NCBI GenBank assembly: GCA_003248845.1
Contig: QFPD01000017.1
Coordinates: forward strand, 1 to 13,230
Source: Microbacterium sp.
Lineage (GTDB): Bacteria; Actinomycetota; Actinomycetes; Actinomycetales; Microbacteriaceae
DNA length: 13,230 nt
Direction of reading: 5' to 3'
Position numbers and translations under genes: made by a program. This document shows positions 5,607 to 12,362 of the stretch, piece by piece; position 1 is the stretch's first letter, and each line of letters opens with the position of its first letter. The notes beneath the pieces were generated by a model that was given only the letters and a program-made list of their open reading frames with translations, was not told the origin of the DNA and made no database searches.

Positions 5607-6596
5607 CTACAGCAGCTCCGGATCGACGAACCACTCGGGCAACGGGTCGGCCCACGTCACCCACTCGGCGGGACCCGCGGCGAGCTCGTCGAGAGTGACG
5701 AGGGCGGTATCGAGGATGCGCGCGACCGCTCCGGGCATCACGTCGATTCCGGTGAGGACGAGGTCCTGTCCCGTGAGGCTGCTCGCCATCGCGGTGTCGA
5801 GGGGGTCGATCCAGATCGCGGATCCCACCTGATCCCAGCGCGCGAGGGTATGCGCGCGCGAGGCGATCCGGCAGAAGCCCGCCGAACGGACGATGCGGCC
5901 TCCCCTTCCCTCATCGATGCTCTCGAGTGCGCTCACGAGCCGCGCCGGGTGGAAGGGGAGCAGGCGCTCGTAGCGCTCCGTCGTGACGCGAGGGTCGGTG
6001 AGATACGGATCGTGCTCGTCGTTGAGGGCCCGCACCCAGCCCGCGCGTTCGAGAACCTCCTCGACGCCCGTGGGAGTGCCGCCGGCGCGCAGCGCGCGGA
6101 TGTCGTCGGCCGCGCCGCGGGAGAGACGCGCTCGCGCCGTCGGTCCCAGATGCGCGACGAGGGACATGAGGACCGAGAGAGTCGCCGTGTCCACGCGCTC
6201 CCAGTTCACGATGCACACGTGCGCGGCCGCCTCCAACTGTGAGACCGCGCGTCGGGCGCGCGCGCCGACGTCGCCGCGATCGTCGCCGGCTGCAGCGCCG
6301 CGCACAAGGGGCGAGTCGTCGCGGAGGTCGTCCAGCAGATGGACGGCGTCGACGACGCAGATGATCTCGGCTGCGGGGCGTCGCAGGCACGGTTCCAGGT
6401 GCAGCGCGTCGATGGCGGCATCCACATCGAGGACGATGCGCTCGCTGTCCGCACGCGAGCGTGCGAGCGGCACGACGATGGTCGGGGAATCGGAGACGTG
6501 AGCGACCGGACGGCCGGTGGCGGCACCGAGGGCCCGCGCATAGCGCCGCCGCTCCGAGCTGCAGACTCCGACGACGACGAGAGGGGAGGAGGGCAC
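5607..6596 (-). CDS. mrf: MRF-like CobW-family protein (Rv0106-like, zinc-starvation ribosome factor)
   Basis: A 329-residue protein related to the actinobacterial MRF/Rv0106 group within the CobW (COG0523) superfamily. In mycobacteria MRF recruits a hibernation factor to ribosomes carrying zinc-free paralogues. Shared features are the C-terminal domain opening RLLPFHPARLVSALE (211-225), GRIVRSAGFCRIASR (233-247), and the ending LDTALVTLDELAAGPAEWV (295-313) then WADPLPEWFVDP. The N-terminal GTPase half is poorly preserved. GVCSSERRRYA stands where a P-loop GxxxxGKT is expected, no CxCC or CxxC zinc motif is present, and the protein appears shorter than the roughly 400 residues I recall for Rv0106. 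GTG 6596 has an AGGA ribosome site at suitable distance. It diverges from the zinc-free L36 gene across a Zur-type operator, which supports the assignment. GTP hydrolysis is doubtful. Confidence 0.75.
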   Translation of the reverse strand: MPSSPLVVVGVCSSERRRYARALGAATGRPVAHVSDSPTIVVPLARSRADSERIVLDVDAAIDALHLEPCLRRPAAEIICVVDAVHLLDDLRDDSPLVRGAAAGDDRGDVGARARRAVSQLEAAAHVCIVNWERVDTATLSVLMSLVAHLGPTARARLSRGAADDIRALRAGGTPTGVEEVLERAGWVRALNDEHDPYLTDPRVTTERYERLLPFHPARLVSALESIDEGRGGRIVRSAGFCRIASRAHTLARWDQVGSAIWIDPLDTAMASSLTGQDLVLTGIDVMPGAVARILDTALVTLDELAAGPAEWVTWADPLPEWFVDPELL

Positions 6597-6644
6597 GACG
6601 ATCCTGCTTTCGTTTGACGGGACTCGTCATCCACCTTAGCTTGG

Positions 6645-6665
6645 TATTGAGAATAGTTCTCAATA
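6645..6665. promoter_or_regulatory. Putative Zur operator between the MRF-like and L36 genes
   Basis: A perfect inverted repeat: TATTGAGAA, three-base spacer TAG, TTCTCAATA. It closely resembles the actinobacterial Zur box core TGAAAATNATTTTCA, differing mainly by G for A in each arm. It ends where the AAGGAG ribosome site of the L36 gene begins and lies 48 bases from the start of the divergent MRF-like gene, so a bound repressor could block both. Fur-family relatives bind similar palindromes; the identity of the two controlled genes is what favours Zur. Confidence 0.8.
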
Positions 6666-6675
6666 AGGAGCCGCC

Positions 6676-6798
6676 ATGAAAGTCCGTGCCTCGCTGAAGT
6701 CGCTCAAGGAGCAGCCCGGCGCTCAGGTCGTCCGCCGCCGCGGGCGTGTGTTCGTCATCAACAAGCAGAACCCCCGCTTCAAGGGTCGCCAAGGGTGA
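6676..6798 (+). CDS. rpmJ: Zinc-independent (C-minus) ribosomal protein L36 paralogue
   Basis: A 40-residue type B L36. It starts [19 protein letters not shown] and continues [25 protein letters not shown] to the end, with the RRRGR and NPR(F/M)K(A/G)RQG features of the family. The cysteines and histidine that bind zinc in ordinary L36 are all absent; the protein has no cysteine and no histidine. Such paralogues replace the zinc protein during zinc starvation, freeing metal and changing the ribosome. The ribosome site AAGGAG (6665-6670) is five bases before the ATG and touches the Zur-type operator. A very strong hairpin follows two bases after the stop. The presence of an ordinary zinc L36 elsewhere in the genome is expected but lies outside this window. 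Confidence 0.95.
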   Translation: MKVRASLKSLKEQPGAQVVRRRGRVFVINKQNPRFKGRQG

Positions 6799-6799
6799 C

Positions 6800-6841
6800 A
6801 TGACGAAGGGCCCGAGGTGTCGACCTCGGGCCCTTCGTCAT
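6800..6841. terminator. Strong bidirectional terminator between L36 and the transglycosylase gene
   Basis: A perfect 19-bp stem (6800-6818 with 6823-6841) closed by the tetraloop GTCG. It lies two bases after the L36 stop and 25 bases from the stop of the opposing gene, so it can serve both convergent transcripts. Confidence 0.92.
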
Positions 6842-6865
6842 CTGCTCCCCATCGGGGAACGCCGG

Positions 6866-7789
6866 TCAGTACCAGCCGTTGGACTCCGAGTGGTCCCACG
6901 CGCCGCACGGCGTGCCGTACCGACCCGCGATGTAGCCGAGGCCCCACGCGATCTGCGTCGCCGGATTGGTCTGCCAGTCGGCGCCGGCGGAGGCCATCTT
7001 GCTGCCCGGCAGGGCCTGCGGGATGCCATAAGCGCCGCTCGAGTTGGCCGCGTTCACGCGCCAGCCCGATTCGCGGTTCCAGAGCGACAGGAGGCAGGCG
7101 AACTGGTCGTCGCCCCATCCGTAGTTCGCGGCGGCCATCGAGCGGCCGATGCCCTGGGCGGAGGCGGGGTCGACGTTGACGTCGACGGACGGGACGGAGG
7201 AGCCCCCGGACGATGAGTTCGACTCCGCAGCCGCCTGCGCGGCGGCGGCTTCGGCGGCGGCCTGGGCGGCGGCGGCTTCGGCAGCAGCCTGAGCGGCCGC
7301 GGCGGCTTCCGCGGCGGCCTTCGCAGCTGCTTCCTCTTCCGCCTTCTTCGCGACGGCCGCGTCGAGACGGCCGCGCAGCATCGCAGCCTGCTCACGGACG
7401 GACTGCGTCGCCGTCGCGGCCTCGGCGGTGAGCGACGGGATGAGGAGCGCCGGTGTCACATCGAGGTCTTCGAGCTTCTCGATCACGGTGCCGAGGGGAG
7501 CGGTGTTCACGACGGTCGACGTCGTGCCGACGTCGAGGCCCGACGTGCGGATGTCGACCGTCACCTGGCGCGCCTCGTCGATCGCGGCGCGCGCATCGAG
7601 CAGCGCCGACTGACCCTGGGAGGTGATCTGTGCGAGGGGCGCAGAAACGGCTTCGGAACGTGCGGTCGCGGTGGACTCCGACGCGGATGCCGCGTGCGGG
7701 AGGGCCGCTCCGGTCGTGGCGATCATGCCGACGACGAGACCCGCGCAGACGAGAACGGGCGTGGCGGAGCGGAGAGAGAAACGGGGCAT
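6866..7789 (-). CDS. Secreted lytic transglycosylase-like cell-wall protein
   Basis: A 307-residue exported protein. Residues 1-36 form a signal peptide with a hydrophobic core (PVLVCAGLVVGMIATTGAAL) and a cleavage-like ASA. Residues 50-150 are helical. Residues 158-189 hold three copies of the nine-residue unit AAAEAAAAQ, a probable spacer or coiled coil. A serine/glycine linker follows. The C-terminal domain (about 215-307) resembles the SLT-type/resuscitation-factor-like fold: YGWGDDQFACLLSLWNRESG, with Glu240 as the candidate catalytic acid, then SSGAYGIPQALPGSKM and AWGLGYIAGRYGTPCGAW. Cys231 and Cys295 could form a disulfide. The protein would cut or bind peptidoglycan outside the membrane. 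The start at ATG 7789 is fixed by the signal peptide. It diverges from the PTS gene over 290 bases. Confidence 0.88.
   Translation of the reverse strand: MPRFSLRSATPVLVCAGLVVGMIATTGAALPHAASASESTATARSEAVSAPLAQITSQGQSALLDARAAIDEARQVTVDIRTSGLDVGTTSTVVNTAPLGTVIEKLEDLDVTPALLIPSLTAEAATATQSVREQAAMLRGRLDAAVAKKAEEEAAAKAAAEAAAAAQAAAEAAAAQAAAEAAAAQAAAESNSSSGGSSVPSVDVNVDPASAQGIGRSMAAANYGWGDDQFACLLSLWNRESGWRVNAANSSGAYGIPQALPGSKMASAGADWQTNPATQIAWGLGYIAGRYGTPCGAWDHSESNGWY
7223..7318 (-). repeat. Alanine-rich nine-residue coding repeat
   Basis: About three and a half copies of a 27-base unit encode AAAEAAAAQ inside the transglycosylase-like gene, between its N-terminal helical region and its catalytic domain. 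Copy number could vary by slippage, changing the length of the spacer. Confidence 0.75.
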
Positions 7790-8079
7790 AGGGGTACTTC
7801 CGGTGAACCTGAACCGCGCGATGTCGAGGCATCGGCCGCGGTCTGCGTCCTCGGGTGGGCGCGAAGGTCACAGGTTGGCAACGTTTTCTGGACAGAACCG
7901 GCGCGCTTCCTGAGTGAAAGCTGGGAGCCACGACGCGACAAGAGGCCGGTAGCGGGCCGGATTTGGCACGGCCTGAGGCCCCTACCGGCCCGTCAGTGCG
8001 CGGTATAGAGTCGCGATCACAGGCCAGGAATCCGGCGCGGCATACGCTGTTCACAGGCTAATTCGGGGAGCGAAAGATC
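7790..8079. other. Divergent intergenic region with hairpin and candidate operators
   Basis: This 290-base region must contain promoters for the secreted protein (minus) and the PTS gene (plus). Visible elements are two direct half-sites on the minus strand, GTGACC (7871-7866) and GTTGCC (7882-7877), spaced 11 bases start to start. The centred core AACGTT (7880-7885) lies in a sequence resembling a LacI/CcpA-type operator. A short palindrome TTCTG-GA-CAGAA spans 7886-7897, and a long hairpin spans 7944-7990. TATAGA at 8004-8009 is a possible -10 box for the plus gene. None of these is certain. No riboswitch consensus was found. Confidence 0.4.
7944..7990. other. Long bulged hairpin in the transglycosylase/PTS intergenic region
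   Basis: GGCCGGTAG (7944-7952) pairs with CTACCGGCC (7982-7990). After a single bulged C, GGGCC (7954-7958) pairs with GGCCC (7977-7981), giving 14 base pairs around an 18-base loop. It sits between divergent genes, so it cannot simply end a neighbouring gene. It could be an attenuator or part of a short RNA, on either strand. Confidence 0.5.
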
Positions 8080-10209
8080 ATGGCATCCAATTCCGCAGCA
8101 GAGATCATCGACGCGGTCGGAGGACCGGGGAATGTGGCCAGCCTCACGCACTGCGCGACGCGCCTGCGTTTCCAGCTGCACGACGGCACGAAGGCGAGCA
8201 AGGATGCCGCGGAGAAGATCCCCGGCGTCATGGGGGCTGTCCCGCAGGCCGGCGACCGCTTCCAGGTCGTGATCGGCGGCGGCGTGCAGAACGTCTACAA
8301 CGACATCATGGCGCTGCCGGTGATGGCGAGCGTCGGCGGAGGCGCGACGGGTGCCGGCGAGAGCGACGCCGACATCAAAGCGCGCGAGCGGGCGAAGGGT
8401 CCGCGCGGCACGAACGCGTGGCTCGACAGCCTGTTCGAGTTCTTGTCCGACTCGTTCCGGCCCATCCTCGGGGCTCTCCTCGGGGCATCCCTGTTCATCA
8501 CATTCATGGCACTCATGGCGACCCTCGGTGTCATTCCGGCGTGGAACTCGCCGGGCGTCACCCTCGAACCGTCGTGGGCATTCGTCAACCTCATGTGGCA
8601 GTGCGTGTTCGTCTTCCTGCCGCTCATGGTCGCCTACAACGCATCGGCGAAGATCGGCGCCGACCCGTGGGTGGGCTTCGCGATCATGGCGGTGCTGATG
8701 CTGCCCGGCTTCTCGGGCCTCGCTGCGGGCGTCGACAAGACCCCGCTGTTCGGATTCGAACAGGCGCAGGTCGCGATCGTCCAGATCTGGGGCCTGCCGA
8801 TGCCGATCGCGGATTACTCGTCCCAGGTGTTCCCGCCGCTGCTCATGGCGGCCGTGCTCGGTCCGCTGTACAAGCTGCTGCGGCGCATCATCCCGGAGAA
8901 CCTGCAGTTGATCTTCGTGCCGTTCCTCGCGATGCTCATCATGATCCCGCTGACCGCGTTCCTCATCGGGCCGATCGGTGTCTACGTCGGTGCGGGCCTT
9001 GCCAGTGCGCTCGCCGCGATCAACTCGTTCTCGCCTTTCATCTTCGCGATCGTCATTCCCCTCGCGTACCCGTTCATGGTCCCGCTCGGTCTCCATTGGC
9101 CGATCAATGCGATCATGCTGCTGAACATCCAGACGCTCGGCTACGACTTCATCCAGGGCCCCATGGGCGCGTGGAACTTCGCGTGCTTCGGCGCGACGGC
9201 CGGAGTCCTCTTCCTCGCCTGGCGGGAGAAAGACAAAGACATGCGCCAGACCGCGACGGGTGCTCTTGCGGCGGGTCTCCTGGGCGGTATCTCGGAACCC
9301 TCGCTCTACGGAATCCATCTGCGCTTCAAGCGCATCTACCCGCGCATGCTCGTCGGATGCCTCACGGGTGGCCTCATCATCGGCATCGGTTCGCTCGTCC
9401 TGGGCCTGAAGAACGGCATCACGACGCAGGCGTTCGTCTTCACCTCGCTTCTCACGATCCCCGCGTTCGATCCGATCGGGCTCTACCTGATCGCCGTGTT
9501 CGGCGCGTTCGCGGTCGCGATGATCCTCGTCATCATCTCGGGCTACAAGACCCCCGATCAGGCCGGTGCCGCCGCGGTCGCCGTGGCGACCGCCGGTTCG
9601 GGCACGGCCTTGCGCGACGCCGACGAAGCGGCATCTGTGTCGAACGTCGCCGGCGGCGGCGAGCTGCTCGCGGGCGCTGCGACGGGAGCGGCCGGAGTCG
9701 CGACCGCCGTCGCGACGAAGGCCGACGGCGCCACTGCGGAGGTCGGAGCGCTGCTGCAGCTGGCGGCGCCGATCGACGGGACCGCCGTCGCCCTCGATCA
9801 GGTGTCCGATCCCGTCTTCGCGGGAGGCGTGATGGGCCCGGGGGTCGCGATCGAGCCGTCGGGCGACACGGTCTACGCGCCGGGTGCCGGCGTCGTCGCC
9901 GCAGCGCAGCCGACCGGGCACGCGTTCGGCCTGCAACTCGACAACGGCATCGAGGTCCTCATCCACGTCGGCATCGACACGGTGAACCTCAAGGGCGAAG
10001 GCTTCGACGTCAAGGTCAAGAACGGCGATCGCATCGAGGAGGGGACGCCCCTCGTCACCTTCGACCGATCGGTGATCGAGAAGGCCGGCTACCCGCTCGT
10101 GACACCGGTGATCGTGCTGAACGCGGATGCCTTCGACACCGTCGACCCCGTGAAGCTCGGCCCCGTCTCCCACGGCGATCCGCTCCTCGACGTCCAGAAG
10201 AAGGCCTGA
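8080..10209 (+). CDS. PTS sugar permease, fused IIB-IIC-IIA (beta-glucoside type)
   Basis: Imports and phosphorylates a sugar using phosphate passed from HPr. The 709 residues carry domains in BglF-like order. EIIB (about 1-85) has its phosphorylated Cys25 in LTHCATRLRF. EIIC (about 105-490) has roughly ten membrane segments and the sugar-binding motif GISEPSLYG at 403-411. An alanine/glycine linker (about 495-565) follows. EIIA (about 570-705) has His614 (TGHAFGL) and the phospho-accepting His629 (HVGIDTVNL), spaced 15 residues apart as in EIIA-Glc. All catalytic residues are present, so one polypeptide could perform transport given EI and HPr. GGGGAG before ATG 8080 is the likely ribosome site. 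No glycosidase or antiterminator gene is adjacent, so the sugar is uncertain; beta-glucosides, sucrose or trehalose are all possible. Confidence 0.93.
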   Translation: MASNSAAEIIDAVGGPGNVASLTHCATRLRFQLHDGTKASKDAAEKIPGVMGAVPQAGDRFQVVIGGGVQNVYNDIMALPVMASVGGGATGAGESDADIKARERAKGPRGTNAWLDSLFEFLSDSFRPILGALLGASLFITFMALMATLGVIPAWNSPGVTLEPSWAFVNLMWQCVFVFLPLMVAYNASAKIGADPWVGFAIMAVLMLPGFSGLAAGVDKTPLFGFEQAQVAIVQIWGLPMPIADYSSQVFPPLLMAAVLGPLYKLLRRIIPENLQLIFVPFLAMLIMIPLTAFLIGPIGVYVGAGLASALAAINSFSPFIFAIVIPLAYPFMVPLGLHWPINAIMLLNIQTLGYDFIQGPMGAWNFACFGATAGVLFLAWREKDKDMRQTATGALAAGLLGGISEPSLYGIHLRFKRIYPRMLVGCLTGGLIIGIGSLVLGLKNGITTQAFVFTSLLTIPAFDPIGLYLIAVFGAFAVAMILVIISGYKTPDQAGAAAVAVATAGSGTALRDADEAASVSNVAGGGELLAGAATGAAGVATAVATKADGATAEVGALLQLAAPIDGTAVALDQVSDPVFAGGVMGPGVAIEPSGDTVYAPGAGVVAAAQPTGHAFGLQLDNGIEVLIHVGIDTVNLKGEGFDVKVKNGDRIEEGTPLVTFDRSVIEKAGYPLVTPVIVLNADAFDTVDPVKLGPVSHGDPLLDVQKKA

Positions 10210-10245
10210 TCGGCCCCATCCGCGGAGCGCGTCGGTCGCGCGCAT

Positions 10246-10335
10246 GCGCCGCAACTGCAAGGGATCGTGCGCGACTCGCCGTGGGACGGGGCGTCCGGGC
10301 GGCGTTTCGGGAGCGCGGCCTTGCAGTTGGGGCGC
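10246..10335. repeat. Long inverted repeat after the PTS gene
   Basis: Seventeen-base arms at 10246-10262 (GCGCCGCAACTGCAAGG) and 10319-10335 match as inverted copies with one mismatch. They enclose 56 bases that can themselves fold, for example GGAC-GGGGC-GTCC. The unit fills the gap between the convergent PTS and coaBC stops. It may be a terminator of both transcripts, a dispersed extragenic palindromic repeat, or a small non-autonomous element. No target-site duplication was recognised. Confidence 0.6.
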
Positions 10336-10352
10336 GCCGCGCGCCGCTGCGG

Positions 10353-11591
10353 TCAGGCCCGGCGCGCGCGTAGCGCCGAGACGGCGTCCCAGACCGCGTC
10401 GGCGACGAGGCGCTTGGGGCCGGATGCCTCGGCGAGGATCTCACCGGCGGCATCCATGATCAGCACGTCGTTGTCGGGGCGCTCGAACCCGCGCTCCCCG
10501 TCGACGCGGTTGACGACGAGGAGGTCGGCGCCCTTACGGGCGGCCTTGCGGCGGCCGCGCTCGAGCAGCTCCGCATCGGAGTCGGCGGTCTCGGCGGCGA
10601 AGCCGACGATGACCTGGCCGGGGCGGCGCCCGGCGACGAGCCCCGCGAGGATGTCGGGGTTCTCGACGAGGTCGAGTTGCGGCGCTCCGTCCTCCTTGCG
10701 CAGCTTCGCCGGTGCGACGGCGGCCACGCGGTAGTCGGCGACCGCGGCGACCATGACGGCGATGTCGGCGGATGCCGCGGCATCCGCCATCGCGACCTGG
10801 AGCTCGGCGGTCGTCGAGACGCGCTCCACCACGATTCGTGGATGCCGCAGAGCGGCGTCGAGCACGCCGTCGTCGACGTGTGCGGCGATCAGCGTCACCC
10901 GCGCCCCGCGGTCGGCGGCCGCAAGGGCGAGCGCCGCGCCCTGCCGCCCGCTCGACCGGTTGCCGAGATAGCGCACGGGGTCGATCGGCTCGCGCGTGCC
11001 GCCCGTCGACACCGCGACCGCCAATCCCACGAAATCCGTGAGTCCGGCGCGGTCTCCGGATGCCGCGGCATCCGCCACCTGCAGGGCTGCGGCGAGGATG
11101 TCGTCCGGCTCCGTCATGCGTCCCGGGCCGGTATCGCCGCCCGTCAGCGGTCCATCGGCCGGGCCGACGACGTGCACCCCGCGTTCTCGCAGCGTGCGGA
11201 TGTTCGCCTGCGTCGCCGCGTGCTCCCACATCGCGGTGTGCATCGCGGGCGCGACGACGACGGGCGCGGTCGTCGCGAGCAGCGTCACGCCGAGGAGATC
11301 GTCGGCGATGCCGGCGGCCATCTTCGCAAGCGTGTTGGCCGTCGCCGGGGCGACGATGACGAGGTCGGCGGACGTGCCGAGCGCGACGTGCCGCACCTCT
11401 GCGACATCGTCATGCACGCTCGTCGTGACAGGATGTCGCGAGACGGCCTCCCACGTCGTCGCGCCGACGAAGTGCAGCGCGTTCGCGGTGGGAACAACAT
11501 GCACCTCGTGACCGTTCGTCACGAGTGCGCGCACGAGGTGCACCGTCTTGTACGCGGCGATGCCGCCCGTCACGCCCACGACAACGAACAT
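10353..11591 (-). CDS. coaBC: Bifunctional phosphopantothenoylcysteine decarboxylase / phosphopantothenate-cysteine ligase
   Basis: Performs two consecutive steps of coenzyme A synthesis in the cytoplasm: joining cysteine to 4'-phosphopantothenate (CoaB), then FMN-dependent decarboxylation to 4'-phosphopantetheine (CoaC). The 412 residues match the usual length. The CoaC half has GVTGGIAAYK (6-15), the probable active-site His68 in RHVALG, APATANTLAKMAAGIADDLL (81-100) and PAMHTAMW (115-122), a variant of the PxMNxxMW motif. The flap GGDTGPGRMTE (151-161) lacks the cysteine found in the Escherichia coli ACGD version. The CoaB half has DPVRYLGNRSSGRQG (204-218), AAVADYR and KLRK, and a NPDIL motif. 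The frame is open upstream to 12074, but ATG 11591 is where family similarity begins. Only 45 bases separate it from the divergent NRDE gene. Confidence 0.96.
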   Translation of the reverse strand: MFVVVGVTGGIAAYKTVHLVRALVTNGHEVHVVPTANALHFVGATTWEAVSRHPVTTSVHDDVAEVRHVALGTSADLVIVAPATANTLAKMAAGIADDLLGVTLLATTAPVVVAPAMHTAMWEHAATQANIRTLRERGVHVVGPADGPLTGGDTGPGRMTEPDDILAAALQVADAAASGDRAGLTDFVGLAVAVSTGGTREPIDPVRYLGNRSSGRQGAALALAAADRGARVTLIAAHVDDGVLDAALRHPRIVVERVSTTAELQVAMADAAASADIAVMVAAVADYRVAAVAPAKLRKEDGAPQLDLVENPDILAGLVAGRRPGQVIVGFAAETADSDAELLERGRRKAARKGADLLVVNRVDGERGFERPDNDVLIMDAAGEILAEASGPKRLVADAVWDAVSALRARRA

Positions 11592-11636
11592 GGTCCGATC
11601 CTGCCACGCGGGGTCGGCGGAGAGGTCACGAGCTCT

Positions 11637-12362
11637 GTGTGCACCGTCATCGTCCACGTCCCGCCGTCGGCTGCGCCCGGTGAGACCGCGGCTCCCGTGC
11701 GCCTTCTCGCGGTGCGCGACGAGGACCCGGCGCGTGCATGGGATCCGCTCGGCGCGTGGTGGCCCGACCAGCCGGGCGTGATCGGGGTGCGCGATCGACG
11801 CGCCGGGGGCGCATGGCTCGCGGCCGATCCAGCGGCGGGAGCGCTCGCGGTGATCCTCAATCGGGCGGATGTGGCGGTCGACGGCGACGCGCCGCTCGCC
11901 TCGCGCGGGCGGCTCGTGCTGGACGCCGTGGCGGGCCGTCCGCCGATCACGCCCCCGCCTACGCACGGGTTCAACCTCGTCGAGGTGACCGCGGGAGGCG
12001 CCGCCGTCACGATGTGGGACGGCTCTTCGCTGCGGCGGGCGGACCTCGGCCCCGGCATCCACATGATCGCGCACGACGACGTCGACGACCCGCGCACGGC
12101 GCGGATCGCGGCCTGGGGGGATGCCTTCGATGCGCCCGCCGCTGACGACGAGAACTGGCGAGAGCGCTGGCTCGACACCCTCGAGCGCACGAGCGTGCTC
12201 GCGCCCGTCGACGACCGCGCCATCGTGCGCGACAACCGTCCGTACGGCTACCCGACGCTGTCGCTGCTCGTGTGCGCGGCATCCGTGGACGCGTCGGGAG
12301 TCGATGTGCGCTACGGCGAGTTCGCCGAGCCCGGTGCGTGGAACCGGCCCGTCCTGCGCTGA
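11637..12362 (+). CDS. NRDE (TANGO2-like) family protein
   Basis: A 241-residue protein of the NRDE/TANGO2 family, predicted N-terminal-nucleophile hydrolase fold; the reaction and substrate are unknown. It starts at GTG 11637 with (M)CTVIVHV, so removal of the first residue would expose Cys2, the presumed nucleophile. The family's NRDE motif appears as VRDED (26-30), with valine for asparagine. Further family features are the tryptophan pair in GAWWPDQPG, GGAWLA, the asparagine in VILNRADV, SRGRLVLDAV (89-98) and THGFNLVEV. The open frame continues far upstream through the opposite strand of coaBC, but those residues are not family-like. A GGAGAGG at 11619-11625 is a distant possible ribosome site. 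Its TGA abuts the TCA of the next, convergent gene, leaving no intergenic base. Confidence 0.82.
   Translation: MCTVIVHVPPSAAPGETAAPVRLLAVRDEDPARAWDPLGAWWPDQPGVIGVRDRRAGGAWLAADPAAGALAVILNRADVAVDGDAPLASRGRLVLDAVAGRPPITPPPTHGFNLVEVTAGGAAVTMWDGSSLRRADLGPGIHMIAHDDVDDPRTARIAAWGDAFDAPAADDENWRERWLDTLERTSVLAPVDDRAIVRDNRPYGYPTLSLLVCAASVDASGVDVRYGEFAEPGAWNRPVLR

Noticed and set aside
7223..7318. A DNA tandem repeat array of CRISPR or minisatellite type
   Set aside because: It is an in-frame alanine-rich protein repeat of three to four imperfect copies without spacers.
7790..8079. A c-di-AMP (ydaO-type) riboswitch, often found before actinobacterial cell-wall hydrolase genes
   Set aside because: The conserved core sequences of that class could not be found on the minus strand; only generic hairpins are present.
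7890..8079. A BglG/LicT antiterminator target before the PTS gene
   Set aside because: No sequence resembling the conserved RAT element overlaps the hairpin, and no antiterminator gene is adjacent.
8017..10260. A 747-codon open frame opposite the PTS gene
   Set aside because: The product is a mass of Arg, Asp, His and Glu without domains, while the plus strand encodes a complete PTS protein with intact motifs.
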